A stretch of 5,507 nt of DNA from Acholeplasmataceae bacterium. Its GTDB lineage: Bacteria; Bacillota_I; Bacilli_A; Acholeplasmatales; Acholeplasmataceae. Where the stretch lies: contig JAQVBA010000065.1 of assembly GCA_028690555.1 (NCBI GenBank), forward strand, positions 1-5,507, given 5' to 3'. The notes under the pieces are model-generated. The model ran no database searches. It was not told the origin of the DNA and was given only the letters and a program-made list of their open reading frames with translations. The translations under genes were made by a program, and so were the position numbers. This document shows positions 4,894 through 5,507 of this stretch, one piece after another (position 1 is the first letter of the stretch; each line of letters starts with the position of its first letter).

Positions 4894-5507
4894 TCAAAGA
4901 ATTAAGGCGAAAATATGCATTAAAAGATCTACTTGAAATAGCTGGTTTTCCAAAATCTGTATATTACTACTATGAGCATCATCCGACAAAAGATAAATAT
5001 CATGATATCAAAATACTAATATCAGCGGTCTTTGAAGCGAGCAATCGAACATATGGCTATAGACGTATAAAACTTGCACTTCAAAACTTTTATCAGATTA
5101 AAATAGCGTATAAGACGGTTGTGAAGCTTATGAAAGTGCTACACATCGTCTGTAAGGGAAGAAAAAAGAGATATCGCTATATCTCTCAAATATCAAACAA
5201 AATCACACCCAATCTACTTAAGAGAGACTTTAAAAAAGATGAACCTAATATCGCATGGGTCACTGATGTATCGGAATTTAGATTTAATCGTAAACGATTA
5301 TATCTATCTGTAATACAAGATCTCTATAATGGTGAAGTGAAAGCATACCAAATATCTAGAAGTCAAAACCAGGACTTGATTCTTAAAACCCTTAAGAAAG
5401 CAATCAACCCAAATGAGGATTTATCGAAGCTACTCATTCATGCTGATCAAGGTATTTTATATCAATCCCCAAAATATCGTAACTACCTAAAAAAATCATC
5501 ATTTGTG
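4830..5507 (+). CDS. IS3-family OrfB (DDE integrase-like transposase), truncated by window end
   Basis: This frame is open from 4830 to the window end, in -1 relative to orfA, with no good independent start. It is expected to be made as an OrfAB fusion by ribosomal slippage. Recognisable similarity begins near 4881 (KYQVVKELRRKYALKDLLEI, then GFPKSVYYYYEHHP). The HTH_21-like segment NRTYGYRRIKLAL follows, then the rve core: first catalytic Asp in WVTDVSEF (codon 5265-5267) and second Asp in HADQGILYQ (5445-5447). The catalytic Glu lies beyond the window. A run of seven A at 4836-4842 (A AAA AAA C) is a candidate slippery site, 6 nt inside the overlap. The IS150-group layout would instead favour a junction near the AAAAA at 4879-4883. 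No internal stop is seen. Confidence 0.9.
   Translation, partial: MYKKTYRLSSKTGTNKQKYQVVKELRRKYALKDLLEIAGFPKSVYYYYEHHPTKDKYHDIKILISAVFEASNRTYGYRRIKLALQNFYQIKIAYKTVVKLMKVLHIVCKGRKKRYRYISQISNKITPNLLKRDFKKDEPNIAWVTDVSEFRFNRKRLYLSVIQDLYNGEVKAYQISRSQNQDLILKTLKKAINPNEDLSKLLIHADQGILYQSPKYRNYLKKSSFV
4836..4842 (+). promoter_or_regulatory. Candidate -1 frameshift slippery site between orfA and orfB
   Basis: AAAAAAA followed by C, read as ACA AAA AAA CTT in orfA, allows both Lys tRNAs to slip back one base with full pairing. It lies just inside the overlap of the two frames (orfB frame open from 4830; orfA ends at 4893). A slip here would lose the last orfA residues LIALVQKQERIN, which other IS150-group fusions seem to keep, so a later site remains possible. 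Confidence 0.5.

Larger units (their letters stand above)
4480..5507 (+). mobile_element. IS3-family (IS150-group) insertion sequence, left part
   Basis: orfA and the beginning of orfB are present in the typical IS3 arrangement. The left end is placed at TGTACTTTG (4480-4488) because IS150-group ends begin with TGTAC and because serine recombinase similarity stops here. The right end lies beyond the window, so neither the inverted repeat nor the target duplication can be confirmed. The element inserted into, and cut off, the recombinase gene. Confidence 0.8.

Overview
The window is AT-rich, low-GC DNA. Its coding style (strong purine Shine-Dalgarno sites, TTG/TAT-type promoters, Lys/Asn/Ile-rich proteins) points to a Bacillota bacterium or a Mollicutes relative that uses the standard code. 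TGG encodes Trp and no intact frame contains TGA. I cannot name the genus. Nothing here is a housekeeping gene. It is accessory DNA built from mobile elements, broken genes and two small cargo or orphan genes.

Layout. Positions 1-179 hold a possible gene tail and a plus-strand promoter with a structured leader. A complete IS30-family insertion sequence (about 180-1534) follows, with its 399-residue transposase on the minus strand. It carries outer 14-16 bp terminal repeats, a second inner pair of 15 bp repeats, and a plus-strand terminator that overlaps the transposase stop codon. Just right of the IS is a small lipoprotein gene (1613-2072) with its own good promoter, but its signal peptide and mature part lie in different frames. 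An orphan HEPN-type protein with an R-x4-H motif follows (2282-2869).

Positions 2870-3552 have no convincing gene. They do hold a hairpin after the HEPN gene, three GGGTGCGYAA repeats at an exact 21 bp period, and a rho-independent terminator with a possible competing antiterminator arm. On the minus strand, 3553-4479 is a large serine recombinase pseudogene. It has lost its catalytic N-terminus and carries a frameshift before its C-terminal coiled coil. An IS3-family (IS150-group) element starting near 4480 cuts it off. The element's orfA (4519-4893) and the first part of orfB (to the window end) are present, in the usual -1 relation.

Interpretation. The serine recombinase remnant suggests that an integrative element once sat here and was immobilised by the IS3 insertion and the frameshift. 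The HEPN gene and lipoprotein gene may be its cargo, but no operon links them. The strongest leads are the HEPN protein, the 21 bp-period repeat array, the terminator and leader structures, and the lipoprotein frameshift just after the lipobox. I do not see a complete new multi-gene system in these 5.5 kb.
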